The notes beneath the pieces were generated by a model, which was not told where the DNA came from, made no database searches, and saw only the letters and a program-made list of their open reading frames with translations. 64,000 nt of DNA from an uncultured Clostridia bacterium (GTDB taxonomy: Bacteria; Bacillota; Clostridia; TANB77; CAG-508): assembly GCA_949482135.1 (NCBI GenBank), contig CASYFC010000002.1, forward strand, positions 124,001-188,000, given 5' to 3'. Below are positions 30,038 through 37,707 of this stretch, piece by piece (the first letter of the stretch is position 1; each line of letters starts with the position of its first letter). Position numbers and translations under genes: made by a program.

Positions 30038-30082
30038 AGCAAAAAGCACTCGGAGAATTCTCTGGGTGCTTTTTGCTTTATT
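30038..30082 (+). terminator. Strong terminator after repeat-protein paralog 2
   Basis: AGCAAAAAGCAC and GTGCTTTTTGCT with inner GGAGAATTCTCT pairing give a stem of about 18 bp, followed by TTTATTTG. Confidence 0.92.
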
Positions 30083-30174
30083 TGTAATGTAAAAAGAATT
30101 AAGTTAAAACATTGTGAATAAAATATATAGAGAAAAATAATACAACAATAGATATAAAAAATTTAATTTAAGGG

Positions 30175-30203
30175 TTGACAAAGTAAAAAGAATGCATTAT
30201 AAT
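30175..30203 (+). promoter_or_regulatory. Promoter of the first tRNA-Gly gene
   Basis: TTGACA at 30175-30180 and TATAAT at 30198-30203 have perfect consensus and a 17-bp spacer, 23 bp before the tRNA. Confidence 0.9.
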
Positions 30204-30226
30204 TTATACTTGTCAGAGGAAATAAT

Positions 30227-30300
<74 letters not shown>

Positions 30301-30307
30301 ATAAATT

Positions 30308-30348
30308 GTCATTGTATTAGAAATAGTCTAGTATGATGGCTTTTTTCT
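30308..30348 (+). terminator. Weak terminator after the first tRNA-Gly
   Basis: GTCAT and ATGAT with a long loop precede GGCTTTTTTC. The stem is short, so this is a tentative call. Confidence 0.45.
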
Positions 30349-30376
30349 TGCAAAATAACATACAATTGTGTATAAT
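30348..30376 (+). promoter_or_regulatory. Promoter of the second tRNA-Gly gene
   Basis: TTGCAA at 30348 and TATAAT at 30371 with a 17-bp spacer, 19 bp before the tRNA. Confidence 0.75.
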
Positions 30377-30395
30377 ATATTTATATTAAATATGT

Positions 30396-30470
<75 letters not shown>

Positions 30471-30592
30471 TAAAGGCGTTTTATGGCGTCTTTTTTTGTT
30501 TCACTGTGTCCTTGTAAACCGCATAAAATAAGCATTTTACAAAATGAAAGTGAAATATTAAAACACTTTAAAATGCAAAATTGTCTACAATA

Positions 30593-30631
30593 TTGTCAAC
30601 ACAAAAAATCGTGTTGACAAGTTGTTGACAA
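30593..30631. promoter_or_regulatory. Candidate integrase arm-type sites, element 1 left end
   Basis: TTGTCAACA at 30593 and two inverted copies TGTTGACAA at 30612 and 30623, with a weaker TTGTCTACAA at 30581. Matching copies occur at the other end of the element at 37163 and 37176. Confidence 0.6.
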
Positions 30632-30792
30632 AATAGCTTTGTATTCTTACAGTATTAGGTGATACAGAAGTTGATGATTTGTTTGATTTACATAAAAATA
30701 TTAAAAAGTGGAGCATAAGTGGTGATTTTTTCAAAAAATATTATTTAACATTTTATAAAAGTATTGAAAAATATATAAAAATATACAATGGG

Positions 30793-30826
30793 AAAAGCAG
30801 TACTCATAAAAATGAATACTGCTTTT
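30793..30826. terminator. Terminator downstream of element 1 integrase
   Basis: AAAAGCAGTA and TACTGCTTTT form a 10-bp stem immediately behind the minus-strand integrase stop. Between the att core and here (30470-30792) there is no convincing gene. Confidence 0.7.
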
Positions 30827-30830
30827 AAAG

Positions 30831-32045
30831 CTATCTTGTTAAATCATTATTATCGTCTAATAGTTTATAATTTATTGTGTTTAATTCTCTTGCTTTATTA
30901 AATATATCGTTGCTTAAATAATAGTCGTTTAGTTTTTCCATTTCTTTTTCTTTATACTTATTCAAAACAGATGTGTAAGTATTTAATGTTACATTTATAT
31001 CTGTATGACCTAGTAATCTTTGAAGTGCAACAGCTCTCATACCAGATTCAATACAACGAGTACCATAAGTATGTCTTAATGTGTGTGTAGAAATAGGGTG
31101 TGTAATATTAACCTTTTTAGCAATGCTTTTGAGTTGGTTGTTAATAGTAGAGTGTAAAACTAATTTTTTATTAGGTGTTAAAAATAGCATATTGTCTTTA
31201 TTATCTTTTGAAATTTCTAATTGTTCAAGAATATAAGGTAGTATAAAATCAGGTATTGGCAAATCTCTTTTTCCAGCATAAGTTTTAGTTGTTTTTCCTA
31301 TACATACTTTATCGTTTTTGTCTGTTGTGAGTGTTCTGCTTATTTTTAATATATTTCTATTAAAATCAAAATCACTAGCTTGTAATGCAAGTGTTTCGCC
31401 TACACGAAGTCCCATATATAATTGAATTAGAAATACATTTCTATATGGCACATTTTTTGTATCAACATTTAATAAATAATCAGTTAATCTTTGTTGTTCT
31501 TCAACTTCTAATGCACTACATATTTTATCTTCTTTTTTGCTTTTAGGTTTTATTGTTTCATACATAGGGTTTTCGTGTATGTAACCTTTGTTTAGAGCAT
31601 ATTCAAAAGCACTTTTAAATTGAAAATAGTTTTTTTGAATTGAGGAGTTGCTATAAATTTCAGTTAAAGAATTAAAATATGCTTGAAGTTCATCTGTTGT
31701 TATTTCATTTATATTTTTGTTTGCTAAATAAGATTTTTCAATTGTTCGTATAGTGTCCATAGTTCTTGCATAAGCTCTATCAGTAATTAAGTTAGAATCA
31801 ACTTTTTTCTGTAATAACATTTTGATAAGTTTAATTAGAGGAATACCGTTATTTTGAATAAATATAGCACTATTTTTTTGTAAATTTATGTCTTTTAAAA
31901 ATTCTTTTGCTAGTTTTTCTGTTGCAAATGATTTTCTTATTCTTTTTGGTTTGCCAGTAGTTAAGTCTTGTACAACATAAGAAGCTATCCAATTTTTTCT
32001 ATCTTTATTATAGAAAACACTACCTTGAGCTTGTTTAGTTGCCAT
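30831..32045 (-). CDS. int: Tyrosine integrase of element 1 (Tn916 Int-like)
   Basis: The start is placed at ATG 32045, 7 nt after AGGAGG, giving 404 residues from MATKQAQGSVFYNKDRKNW. There is an N-terminal arm-binding domain (about 5-55), a SAM-like core-binding domain (about 60-165), and a catalytic domain with Arg in GLRVGETLALQ, HTLRHTYGTR, LLGHTDINVT and the Tyr nucleophile in LNTYTSVL. It inserts and excises the element at the tRNA-Gly core. It is closely similar to the integrase at 39723 in the catalytic half, consistent with the shared core site. Confidence 0.95.
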   Translation of the reverse strand: MATKQAQGSVFYNKDRKNWIASYVVQDLTTGKPKRIRKSFATEKLAKEFLKDINLQKNSAIFIQNNGIPLIKLIKMLLQKKVDSNLITDRAYARTMDTIRTIEKSYLANKNINEITTDELQAYFNSLTEIYSNSSIQKNYFQFKSAFEYALNKGYIHENPMYETIKPKSKKEDKICSALEVEEQQRLTDYLLNVDTKNVPYRNVFLIQLYMGLRVGETLALQASDFDFNRNILKISRTLTTDKNDKVCIGKTTKTYAGKRDLPIPDFILPYILEQLEISKDNKDNMLFLTPNKKLVLHSTINNQLKSIAKKVNITHPISTHTLRHTYGTRCIESGMRAVALQRLLGHTDINVTLNTYTSVLNKYKEKEMEKLNDYYLSNDIFNKARELNTINYKLLDDNNDLTR

Positions 32046-32056
32046 AAGCATACCTC

Positions 32057-32317
32057 CTAAACTCTTCTTTGCATTTTCCATATAGTATAAGCAATAAGTG
32101 TTATGTGCCAAGACTGACCTAAATTTACAGAGGGAAAATCATTTCTTTTAAAAATTTTATAACTAGCATTTTTACCTATATTCAAATCTTTTGCTACATC
32201 TTTTACAGTTAAGATAGTAAATGGATTTTCTAATTTATCTATTGCAACTTTTGCAAGTATTTCTTCAAATGATAGGTTTTCTTTTGTATCAATTATATTA
32301 TTATCTAGTTCGTTCAT
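32057..32317 (-). CDS. xis: Excisionase-like helix-turn-helix protein (Xis)
   Basis: 86 residues with a winged-helix/MerR-like excisionase segment (FTILTVKDVAKDLNIGKNASYKIFKRNDFP and following), preceded by an acidic N-terminus. It sits directly upstream of the integrase, 11 bp away, and overlaps the relaxase reading frame by 17 bp. It likely directs the integrase towards excision. Element 2 has no equivalent. Confidence 0.82.
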   Translation of the reverse strand: MNELDNNIIDTKENLSFEEILAKVAIDKLENPFTILTVKDVAKDLNIGKNASYKIFKRNDFPSVNLGQSWHITLIAYTIWKMQRRV

Positions 32318-33284
32318 TATCTCTAATTCCTTTCAAATAATCTTTTACAAGTTTTCTTAATCTTTCTTTTGGAAAATCAAATAGTAAACTGGTATATTCA
32401 AAAGCCTTGTCTAAATAATATTTAAGATAATTGATATATTTATTTAAGTGTAAATTTTCTTTGTTTAATTGTTCGTAGTTTTGCTGTAATTGTTCTAAAT
32501 TTTCCAAAGTTTTATCACTTGTAACTTTTATTTTTGTGTACTGTTTTGTTAGAGTATTACATTTTTTTATTATTCTTCTATAATCTTCTCTTAATAAATC
32601 TATATTATTTGTGTTAAGTTCCTGTTCAATATTAAGCGATTTTAGCTCAAATTCTTGTACTTCGTGATTAGTTATTGCTTTTAACTCTTTAATAGGAATA
32701 TGGGCATTTTCACGAGTTTTACCCCTATCTAAATCAAAGCCAGCTTTAGTCATATATGAATAAAATCTATCTTGAAGTTGTTTATAGCTATTTTTGCCTT
32801 TCCAAAATTCTGTGCAAGATATTTTATCAATAGATTTATTAGTCTTTTTATCTTTAGTATGAACAACTGGAATAAATACTAAATGCAAATGAGGAGTTTT
32901 CTCGTCCATATGTACTTTACTTGAAATAATATATTGTTCTCCCAAGTCTTTATATGAACATACAAATTTATGTGCAGTTTCAAAATATCTTTTAGTTTCA
33001 GTTTCTCCAATTTCTTCAAAAAACTCTTTATCAGATGTGATTATATATTCGCATACAACATTACTTGTTTTCTTAATTTGTCCTTTTAAATGATATTGTT
33101 TTTTTATTTCATTAAATCGTTTTGAGTATGGAACATTACAAGATTTTATAGAGTAGTTTCTTATAGAGTTAATTTTATTGATATCTTTATTAGAGTAATT
33201 TGTATTTTTCCTTTCATTATGCCTAAAGATTATATTCAAGTTATTCATTGTATATTTAGCATTTCTTATTATTGCATAACTCAT
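32301..33284 (-). CDS. mobV: MobV-family relaxase of element 1
   Basis: 327 residues matching the Mob/Pre family. It begins MSYAIIRNAKY, has the early NIIFRHNERKN segment and the metal-binding HMDEKTPHLHLVFIPV motif near residue 125, with a coiled-coil C-terminus (about 215-300). MobV enzymes nick oriT and lead single-stranded transfer using a His or Tyr in the N-terminal region. A matching pMV158-type oriT lies about 120 bp upstream. It is cotranscribed with xis and int. Confidence 0.93.
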   Translation of the reverse strand: MSYAIIRNAKYTMNNLNIIFRHNERKNTNYSNKDINKINSIRNYSIKSCNVPYSKRFNEIKKQYHLKGQIKKTSNVVCEYIITSDKEFFEEIGETETKRYFETAHKFVCSYKDLGEQYIISSKVHMDEKTPHLHLVFIPVVHTKDKKTNKSIDKISCTEFWKGKNSYKQLQDRFYSYMTKAGFDLDRGKTRENAHIPIKELKAITNHEVQEFELKSLNIEQELNTNNIDLLREDYRRIIKKCNTLTKQYTKIKVTSDKTLENLEQLQQNYEQLNKENLHLNKYINYLKYYLDKAFEYTSLLFDFPKERLRKLVKDYLKGIRDNERTR

Positions 33285-33403
33285 AGATTTGCTGTTCCTT
33301 TCATATTAAATTGTAAAAGTGCACTTTTATTTGAGTAATGTTTCGAAGCTTTGCTAAAATTTTAGCTTTATCTTTTGACTTAAATTACATAAGCAATTTT
33401 TTT

Positions 33404-33463
33404 GCTATAACATACTAGAGGACTTTTTCAAAGTCCTCTGTATGATTAGGGGATACCCCTAAT
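33404..33463 (-). promoter_or_regulatory. oriT: oriT of element 1 (pMV158/MobV type)
   Basis: On the minus strand it reads hairpin GAGGACTTT-GAA-AAAGTCCTC (33438-33418), then TAGTATG|TTATAGC. The TAGTRTG|TTATA box matches the MobM nick region of pMV158, so the predicted nick is between 33411 and 33410. A second perfect hairpin, ATTAGGGG/CCCCTAAT (33445-33463), flanks it. The same three-part layout recurs in element 2 at 42095, with different hairpin sequence. Confidence 0.8.
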
Positions 33464-33470
33464 AACCCCT

Positions 33471-33526
33471 AGCATAATCAATTTAAGTTCTCTATATAGA
33501 GGAATAGTAGAGAACTTGATTATGCT
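33471..33526. other. Long hairpin next to oriT, candidate single-strand origin
   Basis: AGCATAATCAATTTAAGTTC and following at 33471-33494 pairs with TAGAGAACTTGATTATGCT at 33508-33526 with a 5-nt bulge. A further hairpin CAAAAGTCCT/AGGACTTTTG lies near 33596-33621. Similar large hairpins follow the oriT of element 2. They may serve second-strand priming after transfer; this is inferred from position only. The remaining stretch to 34103 holds the GTGC-N6-ACGCA repeats and a promoter. Confidence 0.45.
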
Positions 33527-33814
33527 AATTAAAATAAATTCCAAAACATATATAAGTTGCAACATTATATAGTTTTATCATTTATTTTAATATCAAAAGT
33601 CCTTTAAGTATAGGACTTTTGATGTTAGAAAAATTGTCTAGCCAATTTTTCTTTTAAGTATCTCGTTGTAAGTTATCTAATAATCACGCGTATATTATTA
33701 AATAAGTTACATATCTTTTGTATTTTCTTATAAGAAATTTATATAAATTTGAATTGTTTTCGCCTTACAATACAAGAATATCATTTTTATGTAAACAATG
33801 CAAAAATGGCAAAT

Positions 33815-33953
33815 GTGCGTCCTACGCAACAAAATGTGCACTGTACGCACATTTCTAGGTAAAAAATACCATTTTTGAGGTGATTTTTGATAAAAAAGTA
33901 GTGAAAATCAAAGAAAAATGCCAAAAAGCACAAAATTGTGCATCTGACGCAAC
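33815..33953. repeat. Three GTGC-N6-7-ACGCA repeats upstream of element 1 cargo
   Basis: GTGCGTCCTACGCAAC (33815), GTGCACTGTACGCAC (33836) and GTGCATCTGACGCAAC (33938) share a hyphenated inverted GTGC/ACGCA pattern that stands out in AT-rich DNA. They look like binding sites for a regulator or initiator and lie about 90-230 bp upstream of the cargo promoter. Confidence 0.6.
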
Positions 33954-34044
33954 ATTTGACTAAAAACACTGAAATATCAAGGAAAAATTGATGTAAAAAA
34001 ATAAATTTTTTTTGAAATTTGTTAATTTATATTAAAATAATAAG

Positions 34045-34073
34045 TTGAAAATAAGTTTTATTTTTGATATTAT
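34045..34073 (+). promoter_or_regulatory. Promoter of the element 1 membrane-protein gene
   Basis: TTGAAA at 34045 and TATTAT at 34068 with a 17-bp spacer. Confidence 0.6.
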
Positions 34074-34103
34074 TATAGAAGATAAAACATTGGCGAGGTA
34101 AAA

Positions 34104-34568
34104 TTGTCTATGAAAAAGATATTAGAAAAAAGTTTATTTGTTATATTTATATATTCTGTTATTGTTACATTATTATATATAGATACAAATAATAATTTAA
34201 AACAAGCTAATAATAATTTAAAAGAGATTAATGAGCAAAATAGTATTATTGCCAACACAGAGGCTCCACCAATTATGCATACATTTTATGCACAAATAGA
34301 AAATGTAAGTTTAGAAAATAATACAATATTAGTAAAAGGTTTAGATTTTGATACGGTTTATAACAAGAAATATTTACTAAAAATATCAGATGAAACTTGG
34401 TTAGTAGGTAATGGAAATACAGGTGGAAGTAATGTGTTAACTCTTTCTTGTTTTGAAAATAATCAGTATATAGCAATAACTTATTATGGTGTAATAGATG
34501 TTTCAACAGATTATGATATTATTGAAAAAATAGATAAAATACAATTATTGGAAGAAAGAAATAAGTAA
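34104..34568 (+). CDS. Small membrane-anchored protein of unknown function (element 1 cargo)
   Basis: 154 residues from TTG 34104, or 152 from ATG 34110; GAGG at 34095 fits the TTG better (5 nt) but both are possible. One N-terminal membrane helix (SLFVIFIYSVIVTLLYI) and a short coiled coil (NNNLKQANNNLKEINEQN) are followed by an extracytoplasmic beta-rich domain of about 95 residues (TFYAQIENVSLENNTILVKG). I do not recognise the domain. It is monocistronic and sits just before the type III toxin-antitoxin locus. Confidence 0.72.
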   Translation: MSMKKILEKSLFVIFIYSVIVTLLYIDTNNNLKQANNNLKEINEQNSIIANTEAPPIMHTFYAQIENVSLENNTILVKGLDFDTVYNKKYLLKISDETWLVGNGNTGGSNVLTLSCFENNQYIAITYYGVIDVSTDYDIIEKIDKIQLLEERNK

Positions 34569-34630
34569 CATTACAATTAATCGAGTAGATAAAATAACAT
34601 TTCAATAAATATGGAAAAACAATTCACGTA

Positions 34631-34660
34631 TTGACATTATTCATAAAAACATAGTATAAT
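34631..34660 (+). promoter_or_regulatory. Promoter of the type III antitoxin RNA
   Basis: TTGACA at 34631 and TATAAT at 34655 with an 18-bp spacer, 42 bp before the first repeat. Confidence 0.8.
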
Positions 34661-34702
34661 GAATATAATAATATAGATACTTTTATGTATCTTGTCCAAA
34701 TC

Positions 34703-34806
34703 AAATGTTAACCGCAACCCTATTTGCGGAATATAAATGCATAGGTGTACAAATGTTACTCGGAGCCCTACCTCCGACAAATAAATGCGTAGGTGGACAA
34801 ATGTAT
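34703..34806 (+). ncRNA. Type III antitoxin RNA (CptI/ToxI-like), two 48-nt pseudoknot repeats
   Basis: Two full 48-nt units start with AAATGTTA at 34703 and 34751, followed by AAATGT of a third. Each unit has a 6-bp stem (CCGCAA/TTGCGG in unit 1, TCGGAG/CTCCGA in unit 2). The loop, CCCTAT or CCCTAC, is complementary to a downstream ATAGG or GTAGG, an H-type pseudoknot. The pairing covaries between units and with the copy in element 2. This is the architecture of type III antitoxins, which are cut by and inhibit the toxin. A terminator and a toxin gene follow. Confidence 0.88.
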
Positions 34807-34838
34807 AAAAAATCTACCTTTTCGGAGGTAGATTTTTT
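34807..34838 (+). terminator. Terminator between type III antitoxin RNA and toxin gene
   Basis: AAAAAATCTACC and GGTAGATTTTTT form a 12-bp stem with an 8-nt loop. In type III systems a leaky terminator here sets the excess of antitoxin RNA over toxin mRNA. Confidence 0.92.
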
Positions 34839-34856
34839 GTTAGAAATGAGGTAATA

Positions 34857-35333
34857 ATGAAAGTAGAAAACGGAAAATTTTATTTTATAAAAGATACTTT
34901 TTTTGAAATATTTAAAGGCTATAAACTAATGGAAAATAAAGAAAATGGAAATAAAAGACCTTGCTATTTTTGTTTTAGTGACCCAGAAAATCAAAAAATA
35001 ATATGGTTTGTTCCTATATCAAGTAAAGTAGATAAGTATAAAATTATATATGAAAATAAGAAAAAGAAACAAAAGAAAGTTTATAACTTTGTTTTTGGTA
35101 AAGTTTTAGGAAAAGAGAAAACATTTTTAATACAAAATATTTTTCCTACTACTGAAAAATATATAGAAAGCAAATACCAAAATAAAATGCAAGATGTTGA
35201 AATTACAGAAAGTTTGAAAAAAGAAATAATTGAAACTTCTATGAATGTTATAAAACTAGCCAAAAAAGGAATAAACATACCTTTTTATGATATTTTAGAA
35301 ATGAAAGAAATTTTACTTAATTCAAATAAGTAA
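34857..35333 (+). CDS. Type III toxin, CptN/ToxN-like endoribonuclease
   Basis: 158 residues with segments of the CptN/TenpN/ToxN superfamily: KFYFIKDTFFEIF at the start, RPCYFCF near residue 36, IWFVPISSKVDKYKIIYE near 50, and FGKVLGKEKTFLIQNIFPTT near 82. These toxins are RNases that process their own repeat RNA and cleave host mRNA when freed. The GAGGT ribosome site is 4 nt from the ATG, 18 bp after the terminator hairpin. It should act in element maintenance and/or abortive phage defence. The CptIN assignment rests on recognition of segments plus context. Confidence 0.87.
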   Translation: MKVENGKFYFIKDTFFEIFKGYKLMENKENGNKRPCYFCFSDPENQKIIWFVPISSKVDKYKIIYENKKKKQKKVYNFVFGKVLGKEKTFLIQNIFPTTEKYIESKYQNKMQDVEITESLKKEIIETSMNVIKLAKKGINIPFYDILEMKEILLNSNK

Positions 35334-35350
35334 ATAACAAGGAGATATAA

Positions 35351-36094
35351 ATGGAGCAATTTATAAATCAACTTATTATTGGATTTTTACCAATATATTT
35401 GCCAATTATTATATTAGGAATATTAAGTGCAATATTTTATAAAAAAATTGTTGGTAAAGCAGGAGAATTTCATGTAAAGAATGAATTAAAGAAATTATCA
35501 AATGAAAAATATTTAGTGCTAAATGATGTCATGATAGAAAGTAATAGTATGACTTATCAAATAGACCATATAGTTGTATCAGAGTTTGGAATATTTGTTA
35601 TTGAAACAAAGCAATATAATGGTTATATAGTTGGAAATGAGTATGATAAGAAATGGAAACAAAATAATAAGTTTTATATAAATAATCCAATACATCAAAA
35701 TTATGGACATATTAAATCTTTGGAGAATGTATTGAATTTAGATAATAATAAATTTATTCCAATTGTATGTATTCCAAGTACAGCTAATATAAAAGTAACT
35801 TCTAAAAGTCATGTTTTACATATATATGAATTGAATAAAACAATATTGTCTTATAAGGAAACAATACTAGATAATTATAATGAAATATATAAAATTATTG
35901 ATAATTTAAATATAGTAGATAAAGATAAACGAAAAGAACATATAAAATATGCTAAAGAAATAAAAAATAATAAGGAAATAAATAGTAAAAATACTTGTCC
36001 AAAATGTGGTGGGAATTTAGTTAAAAGAAATGGAAAATATGGAGAGTTTATTGGTTGTTCAAATTATCCAAAATGTAATTTTACTAAAAAATAA
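35351..36094 (+). CDS. NERD-domain protein with topoisomerase-type zinc finger
   Basis: 247 residues. A membrane helix (about 10-32) is followed by a NERD nuclease-related domain with GKAGEFHVKNEL, MTYQIDHIVVSEFGIFVIETKQ and YIVGNEYDKKWKQ, which supply the E...D...E-x-K residues of the PD-(D/E)XK-like fold. The C-terminus has a C4 topoisomerase-I-type zinc ribbon (CPKCGGNLVKRNGKYGEFIG then CSNYPKC). NERD proteins are common on mobile elements and in defence islands; a DNA-processing role is likely. It follows the type III toxin by 17 bp with its own ribosome site. Confidence 0.88.
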   Translation: MEQFINQLIIGFLPIYLPIIILGILSAIFYKKIVGKAGEFHVKNELKKLSNEKYLVLNDVMIESNSMTYQIDHIVVSEFGIFVIETKQYNGYIVGNEYDKKWKQNNKFYINNPIHQNYGHIKSLENVLNLDNNKFIPIVCIPSTANIKVTSKSHVLHIYELNKTILSYKETILDNYNEIYKIIDNLNIVDKDKRKEHIKYAKEIKNNKEINSKNTCPKCGGNLVKRNGKYGEFIGCSNYPKCNFTKK

Positions 36095-36236
36095 ATATTA
36101 CATAGAATAAAAATAAGATAATGAAAAAATAGTAACAGTAAGAAATATGAATTTTATATTGTGTAAATAATTTGGGGATAAAAAGTATAAGGCTTTTTAT
36201 GATAGAATGTTATATAAATAGAAAGAGCTTAATAAT

Positions 36237-36297
36237 TAAAGTGATAATACGAATACTAGTGTTAAGAATTCATTATATTATCACTTAATTTTTTTGA
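36237..36297. terminator. Terminator between convergent NERD and DUF5677-like genes
   Basis: TTAAAGTGATAATA pairs with TATTATCACTTAA, followed by a T tract on the plus strand, about 10 bp from the minus-strand stop. The rest of 36095-36306 shows no gene. Confidence 0.7.
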
Positions 36298-36306
36298 TAT
36301 AAATTC

Positions 36307-37068
36307 TTAAAAACAAATATCGGAAAGTTTTTTGTTGGAATATACTTTGCTAAATTCATCATAAAAAAGTTCCGCTAAACTATTAGTTTGTCTCATTAAA
36401 ACAAAATTATCTTGTTTATATTTTTTTTGATAGTCCACATCAATACTATTATTTTCATATGTTCCATACTGTGTTATAGTTTCGGCATAGTTATGCACAT
36501 AATCACAATTTTGTAAATATATATTATAATATATATTAGTAATTTCAGGAATTTTTTTGGCAACAATATCTACTCTATTTTTAATTGAATTTCCACTCCA
36601 TGTAAATAAAGGTTTTTTGTTTTTTTTATCATCAATAGTATACTTTTTTAGAAAATTCTTATAATTAGGTAGAATATTTTTATTATAGGCTTCCTGATTT
36701 ATTTGACTTTGCATTTCTTTAGTAAGTGATTCATATTTCAAAACTATATTTACATCTTTATATTCACCAAATCTTAAATATAAATTTTTTCTATCAGTTT
36801 CACAATATAAAAAATCTAACAATATTTCAAACATTGTTCTAAGGACAATATTTCCAGCAGAAATCATATGATTATTATCTAAAATAGCAATGCTACGTAA
36901 TAAATCAATAAAAGTAAATAACATAAAACAAGGTGCTATTCTATATTGTTCATAAGTTCCTTTAATTATAACACTCTTAAAAGCGTTTTCTAGTTTAGTT
37001 ATATGGCTATTATATTTATTTAATTTTGCAGAATCAGTCAAGGACTCAACTATATTATCGTAATTCAT
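36307..37068 (-). CDS. DUF5677-like protein (element 1 cargo)
   Basis: 253 residues, mostly helical, with the segment FIDLLRSIAILDNNHMISAG and RTMFEILLDFLYCE in the first 100 residues, which resembles the DUF5677 family (Arg and Glu spaced along two helices, HEPN-like in character). The second half has YVHNYAETITQYGTYEN. No enzymatic role is established. Similar genes occur on mobile elements next to toxin-antitoxin or defence genes. It sits at the right end of element 1, just inside the integrase arm sites. Confidence 0.6.
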   Translation of the reverse strand: MNYDNIVESLTDSAKLNKYNSHITKLENAFKSVIIKGTYEQYRIAPCFMLFTFIDLLRSIAILDNNHMISAGNIVLRTMFEILLDFLYCETDRKNLYLRFGEYKDVNIVLKYESLTKEMQSQINQEAYNKNILPNYKNFLKKYTIDDKKNKKPLFTWSGNSIKNRVDIVAKKIPEITNIYYNIYLQNCDYVHNYAETITQYGTYENNSIDVDYQKKYKQDNFVLMRQTNSLAELFYDEFSKVYSNKKLSDICF

Positions 37069-37162
37069 AAAAAAATCCTTTCACAAATTATATCTTTTAC
37101 TATTATACTATAAAAAAATAATAAAATATATAAATTTGTAAAATTGTACAAAATAAATAATT

Positions 37163-37183
37163 TTGTCAACAAATCTGTCAACA
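37163..37183. promoter_or_regulatory. Candidate integrase arm-type sites, element 1 right end
   Basis: TTGTCAACA at 37163 and TGTCAACA at 37176 match the sites at 30593-30631 and lie 64-84 bp from the right att core. Confidence 0.6.
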
Positions 37184-37246
37184 GCTCACACAAAAACATA
37201 AGCAAAACTAAATAAATAGTGGATAACCAGAAAGTTCACTTCCGGT

Positions 37247-37258
37247 TACCCGCTCCAA
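37247..37258. repeat. att core, middle (junction of elements 1 and 2)
   Basis: TACCCGCTCCAA, identical to 30459 and 45334, lies at the junction with no chromosomal gene between the elements. Confidence 0.9.
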
Positions 37259-37261
37259 TCT

Positions 37262-37322
37262 GGCTGATTTTCAGTGGTTTTCAATATTTTTGAATGGTTT
37301 TGAAAGTACTGAAAAATCAGCT
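37262..37322. repeat. Large hairpin and TTTTGAA-type repeats at element 2 left end
   Basis: GCTGATTTTCAGT near 37263 pairs with ACTGAAAAATCAGC near 37309, with nested TTTTCAA/TTTTGAA copies inside. More TTTTTGAATG-like copies run on to about 37370, and GTTGAAAA-like copies recur at 42490-42530. The stretch 37259-37707 has no ORF and otherwise holds arm sites and a promoter. Confidence 0.55.
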
Positions 37323-37379
37323 TGTTATCTTTTAATGTTTTTGAATGTTTCTCAATGATTTTGAGTGATACACAACAAC

Positions 37380-37409
37380 TTACCCAACAAATAAAAAGTT
37401 GTTGGGTAA
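37380..37409. promoter_or_regulatory. Candidate integrase arm-type sites, element 2 left end
   Basis: TTACCCAACAA at 37380 and its inverse TTGTTGGGTAA at 37399. Direct copies occur at the right end at 44905 and 45284. Confidence 0.62.
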
Positions 37410-37660
37410 AAAAGTATCGTTTTGTTGGGAAACGTCTTTTGTAATTCAGTAATATCAGATGTTATAGATGTTGGAAAATGAGAAAAAGGTGTTTTTTTAA
37501 GAGTAAAATTCAAAAAGTGGAGTATAGGTGGAAGAAAAAATAGTAATGAATAATCTTGAATGGTGTTGAGTGTGAATAAATAAGTGTAAATTAATATACC
37601 ACTACATTGAGAATGCTTTTTATAATTTATAAATGTGGTTTATAAAAATGAAATTTATTA

Positions 37661-37689
37661 TTGGAAATTGGAATAATTTATGATATAAT
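37661..37689 (+). promoter_or_regulatory. Promoter of the ATPase-STAS operon
   Basis: TTGGAA at 37661 and TATAAT at 37684 with a 17-bp spacer; the transcript would start about 10-12 nt before the GTG start codon. Confidence 0.6.
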
Positions 37690-37707
37690 TTTAAAACTGG
37701 AAAAGAG

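Noticed and set aside
30652-30828. Open frame reading VLGDTEVDDLFDLHKNIKKW and onwards left of the integrase
   Set aside because: No start codon with a ribosome site, and it runs into the integrase terminator hairpin; probably a chance open frame near the element end.
33787-33969. 60-aa minus-strand ORF rich in Cys and Phe
   Set aside because: It covers the GTGC/ACGCA repeats, has no ribosome site, and its apparent internal repeats come from those DNA repeats.
34703-34806. Short direct repeats resembling a tiny CRISPR array
   Set aside because: Units are contiguous 48-mers without spacers, their differences are compensatory within stems, and a type III toxin gene follows; no cas genes are present.
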